From NCBI RefSeq assembly GCF_000445125.1, contig NZ_ATHL01000151.1, positions 1 to 64,000 of the forward strand: a stretch of DNA of 64,000 nt, read 5' to 3'. Each line of letters starts with the position of its first letter. Within the stretch, counting starts at the first letter, position 1. This stretch comes from Novosphingobium lindaniclasticum LE124 (GTDB taxonomy: Bacteria; Pseudomonadota; Alphaproteobacteria; Sphingomonadales; Sphingomonadaceae). The notes below the pieces were generated by a model. It ran no database searches. It was given only the letters and a program-made list of their open reading frames with translations, and was not told where the DNA came from. A program made the position numbers and the translations under genes. Of the stretch, positions 61,532 through 64,000 are shown one piece after another.

Positions 61532-61582
61532 TTGACGCGCCACTGCTCGAGGCATATGTATATCTTAATGATAGCGCTACCA
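61532..61582 (+). promoter_or_regulatory. Receptor promoter with downstream operator
   Basis: TTGACG (61532-61537), a 17-base spacer and TATGTA (61555-61560) form a good sigma70-type promoter. The operator TGATAGCGCTACCA (61569-61582) is the exact reverse complement of the xylX operator and covers the expected transcription start. Confidence 0.75.
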
Positions 61583-61644
61583 GCAGTGGCGTACCCGTGA
61601 TCCGCCCGGAGGCGGACGCAAAATGACATGGGAGGGGATTACCA

Positions 61645-64000
61645 ATGCGATCCGACCGTATTTCCGTTCGTGCCGTTCTCCTGAGCGCCGCCGCGCTTTC
61701 GAGCTTCATCGCACCTGCCGCTTTCGCGCAGGACACCGCAGCGCCGGCCGCCGTAGACGCGCCGCAGGACGATGCCTCCACGGAGCCGTCGGCGGGTGAC
61801 ATCATCGTCACCGGCATCCGCGGTTCGCTCCAGAGCGCAACCAACGCCAAGCGCGAGGCCGTGACTTTCGGAGACTCGATCTTCGCCGAAGACATCGGCA
61901 AGCTGCCCGCCACCAACCTCGCCGAAACCCTGAACCGCATGCCCGGCGTGCGCCTCAACCGCGACATCAACGGCGAAGGCACCCAGGTCGCCATTCGCGG
62001 CCTCGGCCCCAGCTTCACCCGCGTGCTGCTGAACGGGTCCCAGCTTCAGGTGGCGTCCGATGGTGGCACCAACGGCGGCAGCGCCAACCGCGAAGTCGAT
62101 CTCGATTTCTTCCCGTCCGAGCTCTTCACCCGCCTCGACCTTGCCAAAAGCCCGACGCCCTCCACCCTCGAAGGCGGCATCGCCGGCACCGTCAACTTGC
62201 GCAACGCCCGTCCCTTCGACAAGGAAGGCACCCACATCACCGCCGTGGCACAGGGCCAGTACACCGACAGCAACGGCAAGATCAGCCCGCGCGGCGCACT
62301 CGTCGCCAGCCACACGACCGACACTTTCGGCATTCTCGTCGGCGTGGCGGGCGTGAAGACCAAGACCCGCGTCGACGGTTTCGAGACCGTGGGCTGGGGC
62401 GACGGCAGCCTGGGCGCCGGCGATGCCGGCAACAACAACTGGAACTGGGCCTCGGTCGTCCCCGCCAATGCCGGTCACGGCCTCATCCCCGGTCAGCCGG
62501 TGGACGTGGTCGCCACCTCGGGCCTGACGCGCAGCCAGCTCAGCACCGCGCTGCTGCCGCGTCTGGGCCGCAACAGCCTGACCACCGGCGACCGTTCGCG
62601 CATCTCGGCGCTGGCTTCGCTCGAATGGCGCCCCAGCGACGAACTGCACTTCGCCCTCGACGGTATCTGGGCCAAGTCCAAGCGCAACTACGACAAGATC
62701 AACATGAACTGGCAGGTCCGCAACTCGGGCCCCGGCACCGGCGCCCAGGCGACCGGCGGCATGATCCCGATCGACCTGACCGTGGACGACAACGGCGTGG
62801 TGACGAGCGGCACTTTCGCCAACTCGTCGTTCTTCCTCGAAGCCAGCCAGTTCAAGCAGACCACCAAGTTCTGGAACATCAACCCCAGCCTGACCTGGCA
62901 GCCTTCCGACACCGTCAAGGTGGAGGCGAGCGCCAACTGGTCGAAGAGCAAGTTCTTCCGCGAGCAACCGACGTTCGCGTTCCAGACCCCGCCGAACTCG
63001 GGCGTGGATGTCTATTACGACAATACCGGCGCCGCCAACCGCCCGCTGATCACCACCAACATCGATCTCAACGATCCGAATCTCGGCTGGCAGTGGTATC
63101 GTCAGAACATCCAGCTCGTGCGCCGCAGCACGGAAACCAAGGGTGCGCACCTCGATACGACGATCGGTGACGATCAGTTCAGCATCAAGTTCGGCGGCGC
63201 CTACGACCGGGCGCAGCGTTCGATCCGTGCCTATGACAACAGCCCGGCCTACCAGCTTTCGGTTTGCGGAGCGGGCTGCACCGGCGCCACCGGAACCGTG
63301 CCGACCAGCGCGATCGGGCAGTATCTCAACACGTTCCCGGTGAACGATTTCGGCCATCTCGCCAGTGGCAGCGTCGGCTACAACGCTTTCGTGGTGCCGG
63401 ACTTCGACGCACTGAGGGCCGCCACCAATTACGCCGCCTACCGCGACTCCGCGCCCGAAGCGCGCGGCGCGGTGACCGGCGGCGCCACCGGCGACATGGA
63501 CGAAACCGTATGGGGCGCCTACTTCGAACTGAACGGCGTCACCCAGATCTTCGGCCGTGACCTGCACGTCAATGCCGGCATGCGTTACGCGCATACGCGC
63601 CAAGTCGTCGTCGGGCCGAGCCAGGTGGGCAACACGATCATCGATATCACGTCGAAGTCGAACTACGACAACTTCCTGCCTTCGATCAACGTGACCTACG
63701 ATCTCCTGGACAACCTCAAGCTGCGCGCTTCGGCTTCGCGTACCATGACCCGTCCGGACGCAGGCCAGATCCTGCCGGGGATCACCTTCTCCGATCCCTC
63801 GGCACTGGTCGCCACCGCGGGCAACCCTGACCTGACGCCCTACACCTCGGACAACTTCGATATCGGCGGCGAGTTCTACACCGGCGGCATCGGCTACATC
63901 GGCGTGTCCGCCTTCATGAAGAACATCCAGGGCTTCACGGAAACGCAGGTCACCAGCGCCAGCTTCGGTTCGCTGAACATTCCGTTCGACGGCCTGATAT
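61645..64000 (+). CDS. TonB-dependent receptor, probable xylo-oligosaccharide transporter (3' end outside)
   Basis: At least 785 residues, open at the window end. ATG 61645 follows GGAGGGG. A signal peptide (ALSSFIAPAAFAQ) is followed by DIIVTGIRGSLQSATNAKREAVTFGDSIFAEDIGKLPATNLAETLNRMPGVRLNRD, the plug of carbohydrate-type TonB receptors found in Caulobacter and Sphingomonads, and QVAIRGLGPSFTRVLLNGSQL. Barrel strands continue to the end. The promoter carries two operators of the xylan regulon, which makes import of (glucurono)xylo-oligosaccharides the best guess. Confidence 0.9.
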   Translation, partial: MRSDRISVRAVLLSAAALSSFIAPAAFAQDTAAPAAVDAPQDDASTEPSAGDIIVTGIRGSLQSATNAKREAVTFGDSIFAEDIGKLPATNLAETLNRMPGVRLNRDINGEGTQVAIRGLGPSFTRVLLNGSQLQVASDGGTNGGSANREVDLDFFPSELFTRLDLAKSPTPSTLEGGIAGTVNLRNARPFDKEGTHITAVAQGQYTDSNGKISPRGALVASHTTDTFGILVGVAGVKTKTRVDGFETVGWGDGSLGAGDAGNNNWNWASVVPANAGHGLIPGQPVDVVATSGLTRSQLSTALLPRLGRNSLTTGDRSRISALASLEWRPSDELHFALDGIWAKSKRNYDKINMNWQVRNSGPGTGAQATGGMIPIDLTVDDNGVVTSGTFANSSFFLEASQFKQTTKFWNINPSLTWQPSDTVKVEASANWSKSKFFREQPTFAFQTPPNSGVDVYYDNTGAANRPLITTNIDLNDPNLGWQWYRQNIQLVRRSTETKGAHLDTTIGDDQFSIKFGGAYDRAQRSIRAYDNSPAYQLSVCGAGCTGATGTVPTSAIGQYLNTFPVNDFGHLASGSVGYNAFVVPDFDALRAATNYAAYRDSAPEARGAVTGGATGDMDETVWGAYFELNGVTQIFGRDLHVNAGMRYAHTRQVVVGPSQVGNTIIDITSKSNYDNFLPSINVTYDLLDNLKLRASASRTMTRPDAGQILPGITFSDPSALVATAGNPDLTPYTSDNFDIGGEFYTGGIGYIGVSAFMKNIQGFTETQVTSASFGSLNIPFDGLI

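Noticed and set aside
61532..61560. A possible xylR-independent second promoter for the GH35-like gene
   Set aside because: It lies downstream of that gene and faces the receptor; the GH35-like gene is translationally coupled to uxuB and needs no own promoter.

Overview
The window looks like a chromosomal segment of an alphaproteobacterium of the order Sphingomonadales, most likely Novosphingobium or a close relative. The reasons are the high GC content, many GTG starts and 4-base ATGA/GTGA stop-start overlaps, numerous TonB-dependent receptors, an enolase-superfamily D-mannonate dehydratase of the type characterised in Novosphingobium aromaticivorans, and Caulobacter-type xylose genes (xylX, xylB, xylC). 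The genus is an inference. No rRNA, tRNA or CRISPR array was seen.

Layout. 1-1.4 kb: the right end of an IS21-family element (istA 3' end, istB, repeated end sequences) abutting a shred of an IS3-type transposase. 1.7-4.1 kb: a chrB-chrA chromate-resistance pair. 4.2-6.0 kb: a chemoreceptor on the minus strand. 6.2-7.1 kb: a two-gene minus-strand unit (67-aa protein plus DUF1826) behind a Zur-like palindrome. 7.1-8.1 kb: largely non-coding, with one probable gene fragment. 8.1-19.7 kb: a complete Tad/Flp pilus locus on the plus strand (flp, cpaB, cpaC, lipoprotein, tadG-like, two tadE-like genes, cpaE, cpaF, tadB, tadC, tadD-like, cpaA), followed by a convergent M23 peptidase.

20.9-33.2 kb is a metal-uptake region. 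A Fur-type box precedes a PepSY reductase-like protein, a 60-aa membrane protein and a TonB-dependent receptor. After a BdcA-like SDR come minus-strand genes for a siderophore-type receptor, a second PepSY protein, a DUF2946 protein and a third receptor. Divergent from these are a secreted protein and an MbnH/MauG-like di-haem enzyme. 33.2-44.0 kb is mixed and mostly minus strand: a 1394-aa PAS/GAF hybrid HWE kinase, an AsmA-family protein, a frameshifted secreted protein, an orphan plus-strand gene, a YghA-like SDR, and an alpha/beta hydrolase next to a DUF3182 (ATP-grasp-like) gene.

44.1-64.0 kb is a glucuronoxylan utilisation locus. xylX-xylB-xylC-xylE handle D-xylose through the oxidative (Weimberg-type) route. 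A LacI-family regulator and a GH67 alpha-glucuronidase lie on the minus strand. A tightly overlapped plus-strand operon follows: GH3 xylosidase/glucosidase, ManD, hexuronate permease, UxaC, UxuB and a GH35-like enzyme, then a TonB-dependent receptor cut by the window end. Five copies of a 14-bp palindrome (core TGRTASCGCTAWCA-like) sit before xylX, before the lacI gene, in the GH67/GH3 divergent region, and twice around the receptor promoter. They tie the whole 17-kb locus into one predicted regulon. The genes together would import xylo-oligosaccharides carrying glucuronate, split them in the periplasm, and feed xylose to 2-oxoglutarate semialdehyde chemistry and glucuronate to 2-keto-3-deoxygluconate. 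Xylonate dehydratase, the semialdehyde dehydrogenase, a KDG kinase/aldolase and an endoxylanase are not in this window.
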